Under the pieces are notes generated by a model. The model saw only the letters and a program-made list of their open reading frames with translations, did not search any database and was not told the origin of the DNA. Below are positions 33,539 through 41,987 of a stretch of 44,587 nt of DNA, in pieces. Each line of letters opens with the position of its first letter. Positions within the stretch are counted from its first letter, which is position 1. Origin of the DNA: Clostridia bacterium (lineage in GTDB: Bacteria > Bacillota_A > Clostridia > Christensenellales > Aristaeellaceae); assembly GCA_017509065.1 (NCBI GenBank), contig JAFWQM010000019.1, positions 1-44,587 of the forward strand, in the 5' to 3' direction. Position numbers and translations under genes: made by a program.

Positions 33539-33890
33539 GATGGCTTCCTTTCTTCATTTCTTTCCGCTTTTCCCATTCCTGTCCGGCTGTCGCCGCGACC
33601 AGGGACAGCGCCATGCACACCCAGCAGATCCAGGGGGGAACAGAGGAAAAGATCAGCGCCGCCCCGCCGATGGGAAAGAACGCCGCGGCAGGTGGCACGC
33701 CGCTCCTGCCCGCCCACAAGGGCAACAGGACGGACGCGGCGGGCAGCGCGATATACATGAAAACGACCAGCAGCAGCGCGCCCGCGTCGCCTTCGACGCG
33801 CAGGAATAACCGGAAAACAGCCTGCAGCGCCGCGGCTGCCAGCATCAGCGCCAGAAAACGTCCGATCGGACGGGAAAACCAAACCTTCAT
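33513..33890 (-). CDS. Small multi-pass membrane protein, unknown
   Basis: A 125-residue hydrophobic protein with about four helices (roughly 10-28, 36-58, 66-80 and 84-102), then a short basic tail. No family was recognised. AAGGGA precedes the ATG at 33890. It is first in a two-gene unit driven by a promoter divergent from that of the CorC-like gene. A transport accessory or envelope role is possible but nothing in the sequence proves it. Confidence 0.7.
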   Translation of the reverse strand: MKVWFSRPIGRFLALMLAAAALQAVFRLFLRVEGDAGALLLVVFMYIALPAASVLLPLWAGRSGVPPAAAFFPIGGAALIFSSVPPWICWVCMALSLVAATAGQEWEKRKEMKKGSHHGGRSQKR

Positions 33891-33982
33891 TTTTTCCCTT
33901 CAGCCCAAAGCGTTTGCGAATGCCGACAATCAGAAAACCGGAAAGCCCGCGGCCGATTCAGCGCGCGGCTTTCATACAAAAC

Positions 33983-34012
33983 GCAGTATACCATATTTCC
34001 CCCCGGTGAAAC
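33983..34012 (-). promoter_or_regulatory. Promoter of the two-gene membrane unit
   Basis: On the minus strand TTGTTT (34012-34007), an 18-nt spacer and TATACT (33988-33983) preceded by TGG. Confidence 0.65.
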
Positions 34013-34056
34013 AACCCAATCCCCTGATATTGTTACAATTTCTTTTCAATTATATG

Positions 34057-34085
34057 TGGAAAACCATGGGGAGGTATGGTATAAT
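34057..34085 (+). promoter_or_regulatory. Promoter of the CorC-like gene
   Basis: TGGAAA (34057-34062), a 17-nt spacer and TATAAT (34080-34085) preceded by TGG, about 60 bases before the start. Confidence 0.7.
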
Positions 34086-34146
34086 CACCACGTAAACCCG
34101 CGAAAGTTTACATAGACGCCTTCAATTGAAACGGAGTGATTTTTGT

Positions 34147-35526
34147 TTGGATACCCCCATAGGCGGCCTGCTGCTGATTCAGGTTTTGCTGATCGCGGTG
34201 AACGCCTTCTTCGCGGCGGCGGAAATCGCGGTGGTTTCCCTGAGCGAAACGAAGCTGCGCCACAGTGCGGAGGAAGGCGATAAAAAGTCCCAGAAGCTGC
34301 TGAAAATGCTTTTGGAGCCTTCGGGTTTTCTTTCCACCATCCAGATCGCCATCACCCTGGCAGGCTTTCTTGCCAGCGCCTTCGCAGCGGACAACTTCGC
34401 CGCCCCGCTGGTGAGCCTGATCCGGGATCGATGGGGCTTTACCCTGATCTCCAAAGGCACGCTGAATACTTTGTCCGTGGTGTTCATTACCCTGATTCTG
34501 TCATATTTTACGCTGGTATTCGGCGAACTGGTGCCCAAGCGGGTGGCCATGAAGGAGCCGGAGAAGGTGGCCCGAGCGGTTGCCGGCATTATCGACGGCG
34601 TAGCGAAGCTCACAAAGCCCGTTGTGTGGCTGCTCACCAAGTCGGTCAATGGCGTGCTGCGGCTGTTTGGCATTGACCCCGCCGCCACAGAGGAAGAAGT
34701 GACCGAGGACGAGATCCGCATGATGGTGGACATGGGCGAGGAAAAGGGCGCCATCGAGGGCAACGAGCGGGACATGATCGAGAACATTTTCGAGTTCAAC
34801 AACATGACTGCCGCCGACTGCATGACCCACCGCACCGACGTGACCGCTCTCCAGGTGGACGCGGGCAACAAGGAAATCATGAAAACCATCCTGGAAAGCG
34901 GCCTCTCCCGCTTCCCAGTCTATGGGGAAGACCTGGACGACGTGCTGGGCACCTTCACTACGCGAGACTATCTGCTGGCCCTGTCCACCGGCGGGAAAAA
35001 GACGCTGCGGGAAATCCTGCGCCCGGCGTACTTTGTGCCGGAATCCGTGCGCACGGACGTGCTGTTCCGGGACATGCAGAAGAACAAAACCCACATCGCC
35101 ATCGTGGTGGACGAGTACGGCGGCACCAGCGGCCTGATCACCATGGAGGATTTGCTGGAAGAGATCGTGGGCAATATCTACGACGAATATGACCCGCCGT
35201 TGCCGCAGGAGATTCAGAAGATCGGCGAGAACCAGTACCGCATCGCGGGCGGCGCGCTGATTGAGGTGATCAACGATGCCCTTGGGCTGGACCTGCCCAC
35301 CGGCGCGGGATTTGAATCTTTAGGCGGACTGATTTTCAGCCGCATGATGACCATCCCCAAGGACGGCAGCCATCCCGTGGTGGAGTGCTACGGCCTGCGC
35401 ATTCGCGCCGAGGAGATCGTGGACAGGCGCGTGGAATGGGCCACGGTCACCATCATGAAGCAGTCCAGGGAAAACGAAGCCGACGGACAGGCGGAAGGAA
35501 CAGCATCGGAGAACCGAGCAAAGTGA
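34147..35526 (+). CDS. CNNM/CorC-HlyC-family membrane transporter
   Basis: A 459-residue membrane protein of the hemolysin C/CorC group, related to magnesium and cobalt efflux. The N-terminal CNNM (DUF21) domain has about four helices and the segment FFAAAEIAVVSLSE (about 20-33). Two CBS domains follow (about 205-330, with MTHRTDVTAL, TFTTRDYLLAL and VVDEYGGTSGLITMEDLLEEIVG), which usually bind adenine nucleotides. A CorC_HlyC domain (about 350-430) ends the protein. A TTG start at 34147 is preferred: GGAGTGA lies 7 bases upstream. The earlier TTG at 34126 has no such site. Repeat A begins 9 bases past the stop. Confidence 0.92.
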   Translation: MDTPIGGLLLIQVLLIAVNAFFAAAEIAVVSLSETKLRHSAEEGDKKSQKLLKMLLEPSGFLSTIQIAITLAGFLASAFAADNFAAPLVSLIRDRWGFTLISKGTLNTLSVVFITLILSYFTLVFGELVPKRVAMKEPEKVARAVAGIIDGVAKLTKPVVWLLTKSVNGVLRLFGIDPAATEEEVTEDEIRMMVDMGEEKGAIEGNERDMIENIFEFNNMTAADCMTHRTDVTALQVDAGNKEIMKTILESGLSRFPVYGEDLDDVLGTFTTRDYLLALSTGGKKTLREILRPAYFVPESVRTDVLFRDMQKNKTHIAIVVDEYGGTSGLITMEDLLEEIVGNIYDEYDPPLPQEIQKIGENQYRIAGGALIEVINDALGLDLPTGAGFESLGGLIFSRMMTIPKDGSHPVVECYGLRIRAEEIVDRRVEWATVTIMKQSRENEADGQAEGTASENRAK

Positions 35527-35535
35527 AGCCAATAT

Positions 35536-35768
35536 TATTGCTCGCCCAACTAAATCATGAATTATCTGCGGGCGATAAATCGGTCCATCCTGCGTCACTC
35601 AACCTTGAAATATCCTTCGGCCCTGGGCTGCTGCCCGGCCTCCGCTAAAAACAATCCACCGGATTGTTTTTCGAGCGCTTCGGCCCCAGTATTCCTGCGG
35701 TTTCGTTCCTTGTCTGGAACGATTTCTCATCCCGCATCTGAATTCACGATTCAATTGGGCGAGCAATA
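35536..35768 (+). repeat. MITE-like repeat A, copy 2 (full length, 233 bp)
   Basis: Complete copy with imperfect terminal inverted repeats: left TATTGCTCGCCCAACTAAAT, right end complementary to TATTGCTCGCCCAATTGAAT, with similarity continuing for about 50 bases. Inside are an 11-bp hairpin (AAAAACAATCC/GGATTGTTTTT) and a smaller CGTTCC/GGAACG hairpin. There is no ORF and no certain target duplication. Its left end lies 9 bases after the CorC-like stop. Confidence 0.9.
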
Positions 35769-35886
35769 GGAGAGTACAGAGCGCAGAGTACAGAGTACAG
35801 ATGATATAGTGGTGACAAAAGGGAATCCGCAAATGGTCAACTATATAAATCTGCACTCTGCACTCTGTACTCTCTGTATTGCGGAT
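35769..35886. repeat. Interlocked inverted repeats beside repeat A
   Basis: A left arm of near-tandem AGAGTACAG units (35769-35810) pairs imperfectly with a right arm (35840-35876, CTGCACTCTGCACTCTGTAC), making a hairpin of about 35 bp. A second, perfect 8-bp pair, ATCCGCAA (35825-35832) and TTGCGGAT (35879-35886), interlocks with it (order A-B-A'-B'). The right part lies 39 bases before the secreted-protein gene. It could be a pseudoknotted leader, a second mobile hairpin, or simply repeat debris. Confidence 0.6.
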
Positions 35887-35924
35887 ACTTGTGATTTTCT
35901 AATCCGAAAAATGGAGGCTTGCCA

Positions 35925-36782
35925 ATGGCAAAGCGCGTACTTTCGCTTATTTTGGTGGCGCTGGCGGTTTGCCTCTGCGCCGCGTCTGCTTTCGCGGAAC
36001 TGACTGTGGAGCGGAATGAAGGGGAAATGTACTTCCCGGATGAGAAGAACTGGGTGTACCATTTCACCTACGCTTATCCCAAAATCGTCGGCGACGATTA
36101 CACTGCTGCGCTCATCAATGATACTTACCAGATGGCGCTGGACGAAATGACCCGGCTGGTGCTGCCGATGTTCGCCAACGCGCCGGACATGCGTTTCGAC
36201 GGAAAAAACGAGGTCAGCAACGATTTTCTTGTAACCTGCAATAATGACAGGCTGCTTTCCATTGTTCAGCTCCGCTCCCAGGAAATGGGCGAAGAAACGG
36301 TTTATTCTCTGGAACCGCTGACCTTTGACGTGAGCGGCATGTACGCGGGGGAGACCCTGACCCTGCGGGGCGTTATCCTCATTCAGGCCGGTGTCGACCC
36401 TGAACAATTGGAGGATGTAAGAGCGGAAGACTATCCCGAGATCGCTCATATCATTGGCGTCCGCTGTACAGTTGACGGTACCGAATATGTCAAAGGCGGC
36501 TCTTCCGCCGCGATAGCCGACGCATTGCTGCCTGCGCTGTATCAGCGTTTTCTGGAAGACGGTGACGGGATTCGCGATAACCTGACGTTGGAGGATTTTG
36601 AAATCGAGTTTTCAGCCTCCCGTGATTTTTCCGCAGATGAAGAGGGCAATCTTGTTTTCTATTTCCCGCCGATGCTGATGCGTGATTACGCGGAAGGACA
36701 ACAGCTTCTCTCAGTCACACTTTCCCCTGCGGAAATCGAAGCGATCCTCGCCGACGCGCCGTTCGCATTGGAAGAGCAATGA
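35925..36782 (+). CDS. Secreted protein of unknown function
   Basis: A 285-residue exported protein. The ATG at 35925 has GGAGG 8 bases upstream and gives a classic signal peptide ending ASAFA near residue 24; a TTG two codons earlier is less likely. The mature part starts with a beta strand, FTYAYPKI, then a DDYTAALINDTYQMALDEM helix, an order that faintly recalls DUF3298/RsiV-like exported domains. The C-terminus has FYFPPMLMRDYAEG and a short helix, also seen in that group. I would not assign a function. It is preceded by unusual inverted repeats and followed by a bidirectional terminator. Confidence 0.75.
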   Translation: MAKRVLSLILVALAVCLCAASAFAELTVERNEGEMYFPDEKNWVYHFTYAYPKIVGDDYTAALINDTYQMALDEMTRLVLPMFANAPDMRFDGKNEVSNDFLVTCNNDRLLSIVQLRSQEMGEETVYSLEPLTFDVSGMYAGETLTLRGVILIQAGVDPEQLEDVRAEDYPEIAHIIGVRCTVDGTEYVKGGSSAAIADALLPALYQRFLEDGDGIRDNLTLEDFEIEFSASRDFSADEEGNLVFYFPPMLMRDYAEGQQLLSVTLSPAEIEAILADAPFALEEQ

Positions 36783-36822
36783 AGTATCTTTGCTGAACGC
36801 AGGTCTGTCCATACATAAAAAA

Positions 36823-36886
36823 GTTACCTTTCAGCTATCAATAATGCAGTAAAGGGAACTGGGGCGAACAGCCCCATCGTAACCTT
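36823..36886 (-). repeat. Intergenic repeat B, copy 3 (inverted)
   Basis: Read on the minus strand: GGTTACGATGGGGCTG, a GGGGC/GCCCC hairpin, AGTTCC, an AT-rich tail and AGCTGAAAGGTAAC. It follows the plan of 154-219 and 10638-10696. The 293 bases between the secreted-protein gene and the coiled-coil gene otherwise hold only two terminators. Confidence 0.6.
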
Positions 36887-36923
36887 CTGTAACTGACCTC
36901 GATACCTGAATGGAAATATAAAA

Positions 36924-36964
36924 AACACAGTGAGAGCTCTTTACCTGCATTCACTGTGTTTTTT
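36924..36964 (+). terminator. Bidirectional terminator after the secreted-protein gene
   Basis: A perfect 10-bp stem AACACAGTGA/TCACTGTGTT (36924-36933 and 36951-36960) with a 17-nt loop, T-run at 36961-36964 and an A-run on the left side, so it can act in both directions. Confidence 0.82.
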
Positions 36965-37023
36965 CATTGCTTTTCGGGAATGAAGAGTATCTATTCGCTG
37001 CAATATGTTTCCTTTTATGAACG

Positions 37024-37055
37024 AAAAAACCGCATGGCCGGTATCGGCCATGCGG
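37024..37055 (-). terminator. Terminator of the coiled-coil gene
   Basis: On the minus strand CCGCATGGCC pairs with GGCCATGCGG (37055-37046 and 37039-37030, 10 bp) and is followed by six T (37029-37024), about 20 bases past the stop codon. Confidence 0.88.
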
Positions 37056-37075
37056 CGAAAAGATCCATCATGCTA

Positions 37076-38005
37076 TCAGGCAGCGGGCGCTTCCTCGGCA
37101 GGGGCTTCAACCTCTTCGGCGGGAGCGGGCGCTTCCTCGGCGGCCGCGCCATAGGCGAGATCGTACTGCACGATCTCTTCACCGGCGGCGTTATACAGCA
37201 CGATCACGATATACTCACCGGGCTGCAGATCCGCCAGGAACAGTTCGGAGAGGTCTTCGTATTCCTTCACGATATTGCCTTCAGCGTCAATCACGCGGGC
37301 GCCGGCCTTGGCCACCTTCTGACCGTCGGTCTGGCTCTGGATTTCGGAAATCTGGATGGCGGCATTTTCATAAGCGATTTTCAGCTCGTCGCGCTCGCCG
37401 ATCACGGCGTTCAGGGCTTCCCTGGTCTGATCCAGCTCCATGGTCACCTGCGCCACAGCCTCTTCGGAAGCGGCGAGGGCGGCCTTGGTTTCGCTCAGTT
37501 CATCATCAGTGGGGCCGACAAGCGCTTCCAGCGCGGTCTGAGCCTGGCGGATACCGGTGGTCAGCTGTTCGGCGGCGGAAGCGGCGTTGGATTGCAGTGT
37601 GTCGCGCTCTTCGGTTACGGCGGTCAGCTGTTCAGTCGCTTCCTTGACCCGGGCCTCATAGACGGAAACCTTCTGTTCCGCGTCAGAGGCTTTGGCTTCC
37701 GCTTCAGTAATTTTGCTTTCCGCTTCGGAGATCTTGTTTTCCGCTTCGGTAACGCGGCTTTCGGCTTCAGCGGCGCGGTCTTCAGCTTCCTTCAGCTTGC
37801 CGCTCAGTTCCTCCGCCTGCTCTTCGGCGGCTTTGAGGGCGTCGGCATTGGCGGCGGATTGGGTCAGCTGCTTGCTCAGGTCCGCCTTATCGGATTCAAG
37901 CTGGGCGATCTGGGCGGAAAGGGTATTGCGCTGGCCCGCGAACACGGCGACCAGAACGATGGCGATGATGATGATGGGCAGGACGATCCAGATCGATTTC
38001 TTCAT
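37076..38005 (-). CDS. Membrane-anchored coiled-coil protein
   Basis: A 309-residue protein. The start at 38005 has AGGAGAAG 8 bases upstream; the longer in-frame reading runs into the EF-G-like gene. A transmembrane helix (about 5-22) is followed by a long alpha-helical region (about 25-210) made of repeated EAExK(I/V)(S/T)EAE-like units, a clear coiled coil. Residues about 225-280 form a small beta domain (VIDAEGNIVKEYEDLSELFL), and the last 25 residues are Ala/Glu/Pro-rich. It could be a wall-spanning or tethering protein; no known family. It lies 130 bases after the EF-G-like gene, with only a weak promoter between. Confidence 0.8.
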   Translation of the reverse strand: MKKSIWIVLPIIIIAIVLVAVFAGQRNTLSAQIAQLESDKADLSKQLTQSAANADALKAAEEQAEELSGKLKEAEDRAAEAESRVTEAENKISEAESKITEAEAKASDAEQKVSVYEARVKEATEQLTAVTEERDTLQSNAASAAEQLTTGIRQAQTALEALVGPTDDELSETKAALAASEEAVAQVTMELDQTREALNAVIGERDELKIAYENAAIQISEIQSQTDGQKVAKAGARVIDAEGNIVKEYEDLSELFLADLQPGEYIVIVLYNAAGEEIVQYDLAYGAAAEEAPAPAEEVEAPAEEAPAA

Positions 38006-38135
38006 GGTGATCTTCTCCTTTGCTCTCAGTTTGGGGTTGAGTACAAACAGGGAAACGCTTCTGACACAAACGGCTGTCTGTGGGTCATCTGAAGAATTGA
38101 GCATACCATCCTGCACGGGCAGGAGAGAGAAACGA

Positions 38136-40217
38136 TTACTCTTCTTCTTCTTCTTCCTTCTGCGCGCTTTCGATGATCTTCTTGGCGGCGTCGGCGGGCA
38201 TCTCCTCATAGCGCTCGAAGGTCATGGTGAAGGAGCCGCGGGCCTGGGTCATGGAGCGCAGGTCGGTGGCGTACTTGAACATTTCGCCCATGGGCGCTTC
38301 GGCGGTCACGCGCTGCTGGCCATCCACCTGATCCATGCCCATGATGCGGCCGCGGCGCTTGTTCATGTCGCCCATGATATCGCCCATGTACTCGTCAGGC
38401 ACAAACACTTCCACGTGCATGATGGGCTCGAGCAGCACGGGGCTGGCGTCGGTGCAGCCCTTCTTATAGGCGATGCGGGCAGCGGTCTTGAACGCCATTT
38501 CGGAGGAATCAACGGGGTGGTAGGAGCCGTCGTACAGCTTGGCATGGAGGCCAACCATGGGATAGCCTGCCAGCACGCCCTTGCGGATATTTTCGCGCAG
38601 GCCCTTTTCCACGGCGGGGATGAAGTTCCTCGGCACGGCGCCGCCGACCACGGCGTCCTCGAACTCGAAGTCGATGTTGGTGTCGCCGATGGGGGAGAAC
38701 TCGATCCACACATCGCCGAACTGGCCGTGGCCGCCGGACTGCTTCTTGTGGCGGCCCTGGCAAGCGACCTTCTTGCGGATGGTCTCACGGTAGGGGATCT
38801 TGGGATCGCTCAGCACGGCGTTCGCGCCGAACTTGCTGGCCAGCTTGTTGCGGATGACCTCCAGGTGCTGTTCGCCCTGGCCGGATACGAGGGTCTCGGT
38901 AGTCTCGGTGTTCTTTTCAACTTTGATGGAGGGATCTTCTTCCTGCAGGCGGGAGAGGCCGGAGAATACCTTGTCTTCCTCGCCCTGCTTGGCGGCGGAA
39001 ATGGCCTTGGAAATGCAGGGGATGGGGAAGTCGATGGCGGGATACTTGATGGGCGCGGAAGCGTCGCACAGGGTATCGCCGGTGTTGGTGAACTGCAGCT
39101 TGGACAGAGCGCCGATGTCGCCGGCGTTGAGCAGGGAAGCGTTGGTCTGCTTCTTGCCGCGCATGGTGAACAGGCCGCCGGCTTTTTCAGCCTTGTCGGC
39201 GTTGGCGTTGTAAAGCGCGGTGCCGGGGGTGATGGAACCGGACATCACGCGGAACAGGCTCAGCTTGCCCACGAAGGGGTCGGCCACGGTCTTGAATACC
39301 AGCGCGGAGAAGGGTTCGGAATTGTCGCAGGCGCGCTCGGCCTTGTCGCCGGTCTTGGGATTTTCGCCCTGGAACTTCGCATGGGCGGGGGAATGGAGAT
39401 AAACGCTCATCACGTCCAGCATCTTGGCGACGCCGACGCCGGTGAGGGCGGACACGGCAACCACGGGCACGATGGTGCCGTTGGCCATGCCGGCGCGGAA
39501 GCCGGAGAGGATCTCGTCGTGGGTCAGCTCTTCGCCTTCCAGGTACTTCATCATCAGCTCGTCGTCAGCGCCGGCGGCGGCTTCGGTGATTTCTTCCATA
39601 GCGGTGGAAATGGCGGAGGCCATATCGCCGGGCACGGGCACTTCCTTTAAGCCCTTGCCGGTGCCTTCATAGGCTTTATTTTCAAGGACATTGACCACGC
39701 CCTTGAAGGAAGTTCCCTGGCCGATGGGCAGCAGCATGGGCACAACGGAGGAACCGAACTTGCCGCGCAGCTGGTCGACAACCTTCATATAATTGGCGTT
39801 TTCAGCGTCCATGCGGTTAATGATGAACATACGGCACACGCCGTTGGTCTGGGCATATTTCCAGGCTTTTTCAGCGCCCACGTCCAGGCCGCTGACAGCG
39901 CCCACCACGATGCCCGCGGTTTCCACCACGCGCAGGGGGCCCATCATCTCGCCGATGAAGTCGAAGTAGCCGGGCACGTCGATCACGTTGATCTTGGTCT
40001 TTTTCCATTCCACGGGCGCCACAGCGGCACTGATGGAAATGCCGCGCTTTACTTCTTCAGGGTCATAGTCGGTGGTGGCGGAGCCGTCTTCCACCTTGCC
40101 CTGGCGGTCCACATGACCCGCCGCGTAAAGCATCGCTTCCGTCAGCGTGGTTTTGCCGTTGCTGCCGTGGCCGATCAGAGTAATATTGCGAATGTTCTCA
40201 GTGGTGTAGTCTGCCAT
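38136..40217 (-). CDS. EF-G-like translational GTPase (EF-G2 subgroup)
   Basis: A 693-residue GTPase with all EF-G domains. G1 is GHGSNGKTT (16-24), G3 is DVPGY (80-84), G4 is NRMD (134-137). Canonical EF-G has DTPGH; here the catalytic-histidine position is Tyr84, as in the EF-G2/FusA2-like subgroup that does not replace the main factor. The protein ends in a run of six glutamates. It therefore looks like a paralogue, perhaps a ribosome-associated stress factor, rather than the essential translocase. The ATG at 40217 has AGGGGG 7 bases upstream. It forms its own unit, with the coiled-coil gene downstream. Confidence 0.9.
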   Translation of the reverse strand: MADYTTENIRNITLIGHGSNGKTTLTEAMLYAAGHVDRQGKVEDGSATTDYDPEEVKRGISISAAVAPVEWKKTKINVIDVPGYFDFIGEMMGPLRVVETAGIVVGAVSGLDVGAEKAWKYAQTNGVCRMFIINRMDAENANYMKVVDQLRGKFGSSVVPMLLPIGQGTSFKGVVNVLENKAYEGTGKGLKEVPVPGDMASAISTAMEEITEAAAGADDELMMKYLEGEELTHDEILSGFRAGMANGTIVPVVAVSALTGVGVAKMLDVMSVYLHSPAHAKFQGENPKTGDKAERACDNSEPFSALVFKTVADPFVGKLSLFRVMSGSITPGTALYNANADKAEKAGGLFTMRGKKQTNASLLNAGDIGALSKLQFTNTGDTLCDASAPIKYPAIDFPIPCISKAISAAKQGEEDKVFSGLSRLQEEDPSIKVEKNTETTETLVSGQGEQHLEVIRNKLASKFGANAVLSDPKIPYRETIRKKVACQGRHKKQSGGHGQFGDVWIEFSPIGDTNIDFEFEDAVVGGAVPRNFIPAVEKGLRENIRKGVLAGYPMVGLHAKLYDGSYHPVDSSEMAFKTAARIAYKKGCTDASPVLLEPIMHVEVFVPDEYMGDIMGDMNKRRGRIMGMDQVDGQQRVTAEAPMGEMFKYATDLRSMTQARGSFTMTFERYEEMPADAAKKIIESAQKEEEEEE

Positions 40218-40288
40218 GTCGGTTCCCCCTAAAAATTCATTTGATTCGTGACCATGTATAAACGCATAGTGAATCACATACCTTTCTT

Positions 40289-40317
40289 ATTCTATCAGAT
40301 TATCAGGCAAATTACAA
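40289..40317 (-). promoter_or_regulatory. Promoter of the EF-G-like gene
   Basis: On the minus strand TTGTAA (40317-40312), a 17-nt spacer and TAGAAT (40294-40289) preceded by TGA. It lies in the 362-base divergent gap 40218-40579, where only this and the promoter at 40449 were found. Confidence 0.8.
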
Positions 40318-40448
40318 GCCATTTGAAAAGTTTTTGGAAATGGCCCGTCAGTTGGCCGCTTCGACCCGATCCGTTTTCTGATGCGCGCGGCAGGGGGACA
40401 GCGCTTTTTTTGTATATGTTTTTTGGGAATAATGCACCAGCAAAAGCA

Positions 40449-40477
40449 TTGTTTTTTTGTCTGTTTCCGAGTATAAT
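40449..40477 (+). promoter_or_regulatory. Promoter of the GGDEF-protein gene
   Basis: TTGTTT (40449-40454), a 17-nt spacer and TATAAT (40472-40477), leaving a leader of about 95 bases. Confidence 0.75.
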
Positions 40478-40579
40478 GATCCGGTAAGAATCCAAACCGA
40501 TAATGTAAGCGCCCGTGCAGTGCGGCCACAGATAAAACGAAAACGCATGCCTGCGAACAGATAGAAGGAGAGGTTATCC

Positions 40580-41971
40580 ATGGCAAAACACAAAAGGCCA
40601 TTGAAAAAAAGCATTCTCACCGGCGTGATTATTTTCATCCTGCTGCTGTGCGTGGTTTTGAGCGTCGTGCAGTACAACAGCTACAAAACGATGCTGTATT
40701 CTCATTATAAATCGCAGATAACGGGTATCCTCCGCTTCGCCGAGCTGGAAATCGACGTAAACGATTTGGCGCGGTGCATCGAGACGGGCGTGAAAACAGA
40801 CAAATACCTTGAAACCCAGAAATCGCTGGACAAGATCAAGGAAAGCCTGAATGTTCATTTCATTTATATTGTCGTTCCGCTCAATACGGAGCCGATGAAC
40901 AACATGAAAAACGTGATCGCTGGCGCGACGCAATACGAATACGAGTACGAAGCGGACGAGATTGTGCAGCTGAACGAGCTCACGGGCGATTCCTATTCTC
41001 CCGAAACAGCCAGGAAATATCTGGACGCTTATCAGTCGGGCGAGCTTTCCTTCTTTGAGGCGTCGAGCCAGTGGGGATGCGATTTCACCGGACTGCTGCC
41101 GCTGCTTGACGCGGGCGGAAAACCGGTGGCCGCGCTCTGCGTCGATGTGGATGTCGCTGAAATCAACGGCAAACTGCGCAATAATATTGTGGAAGGAAAT
41201 ATTCTGATCCTCCTGCTTGGCATGCTCTTTGTCGGCGCGTTCTACGTATGGGTGGAGCGCAAGGTGTCCGACCCGATCGAACAGCTGGAAGCCAGCGTGG
41301 TGGAGTTTGCTTCCAAGTGCAGGGATCAGAAGGATCCGGAAGCGCTGAATATCGACGTGCCGGTGATCCGCACGCACAATGAAGTGGAAACGCTGGCTGA
41401 CGCCGTCTCCCGCATGGGCAGCGCAATCCGGGATTACGTGCAGAATATCGCCTCCACGGAGCGCGAGCTGGAGCGGGTGACGCTTCTTGCCAACAAGGAC
41501 AACCTGACCGGCGTTCGCAACCAAAACGCTTATGACACCTATATGGCCGAGCTTCAATCCAAAATCGCCGAAGGCGATCAGGAGCCGTTCGCGCTGCTGC
41601 TGGCGGACCTGAATCACCTGGAAAAAGTGAACAATACCTGCGGGCATGAGAAAGGCGATCAGTATATTCAAAAAACCTGCCGCGTCATCTGCGAAGTCTT
41701 CAGCCATTCGCCCGTTTTCCGCATCAGCGGCGACGAGTTCGCCGTGGTGCTGACGGGCCAGGATTATCAGGAAAGAAACGCGCTGCTCAGGTGGGCGAGA
41801 ACCACTTTTCGGGACATAGAGCAGGATGAAACCCTGCCGCTGTGGGAACGCTGCTCCGCGGCGATCGGCGTTGCCGAGTGCGAGCCGGGAACAGACCTTA
41901 CTTTTGAAGGGATCACGGAACGGGTCATGGAAAGCATGGTTCAGGAAAAGGAACGGATGCAGAACATTTGA
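40580..41971 (+). CDS. Membrane sensor with GGDEF (SGDEF) diguanylate-cyclase domain
   Basis: A 463-residue membrane protein. Two helices (about 11-31 and 207-226) flank an extracytoplasmic sensor (about 32-204) whose family I do not recognise. A HAMP-like linker (about 228-300) leads to a GGDEF domain (about 300-455). The active-site loop reads SGDEF (383-387) instead of GGDEF, and the first metal aspartate D343 is present. SGDEF loops can be active in known cyclases, but activity here is unproven. No I-site was identified with certainty. The predicted product is c-di-GMP. AAGGAGAGG precedes the start. It ends 16 bases from the convergent hemZ gene. Confidence 0.88.
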   Translation: MAKHKRPLKKSILTGVIIFILLLCVVLSVVQYNSYKTMLYSHYKSQITGILRFAELEIDVNDLARCIETGVKTDKYLETQKSLDKIKESLNVHFIYIVVPLNTEPMNNMKNVIAGATQYEYEYEADEIVQLNELTGDSYSPETARKYLDAYQSGELSFFEASSQWGCDFTGLLPLLDAGGKPVAALCVDVDVAEINGKLRNNIVEGNILILLLGMLFVGAFYVWVERKVSDPIEQLEASVVEFASKCRDQKDPEALNIDVPVIRTHNEVETLADAVSRMGSAIRDYVQNIASTERELERVTLLANKDNLTGVRNQNAYDTYMAELQSKIAEGDQEPFALLLADLNHLEKVNNTCGHEKGDQYIQKTCRVICEVFSHSPVFRISGDEFAVVLTGQDYQERNALLRWARTTFRDIEQDETLPLWERCSAAIGVAECEPGTDLTFEGITERVMESMVQEKERMQNI

Positions 41972-41987
41972 TCAGTACCGATTTGGA

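Noticed and set aside
35769..35886. CRISPR array
   Set aside because: The AGAGTACAG units are too short and lack unique spacers; they form an inverted repeat. No cas gene is present.
37692..39650. A 652-codon plus-strand frame opposite the EF-G-like and coiled-coil genes
   Set aside because: It spans two clear genes and an intergenic gap and has a low-complexity, shadow-like composition.
38136..40217. The essential elongation factor G (fusA)
   Set aside because: DVPGY replaces DTPGH and no ribosomal-protein or tuf genes are adjacent, so a paralogue is more likely.
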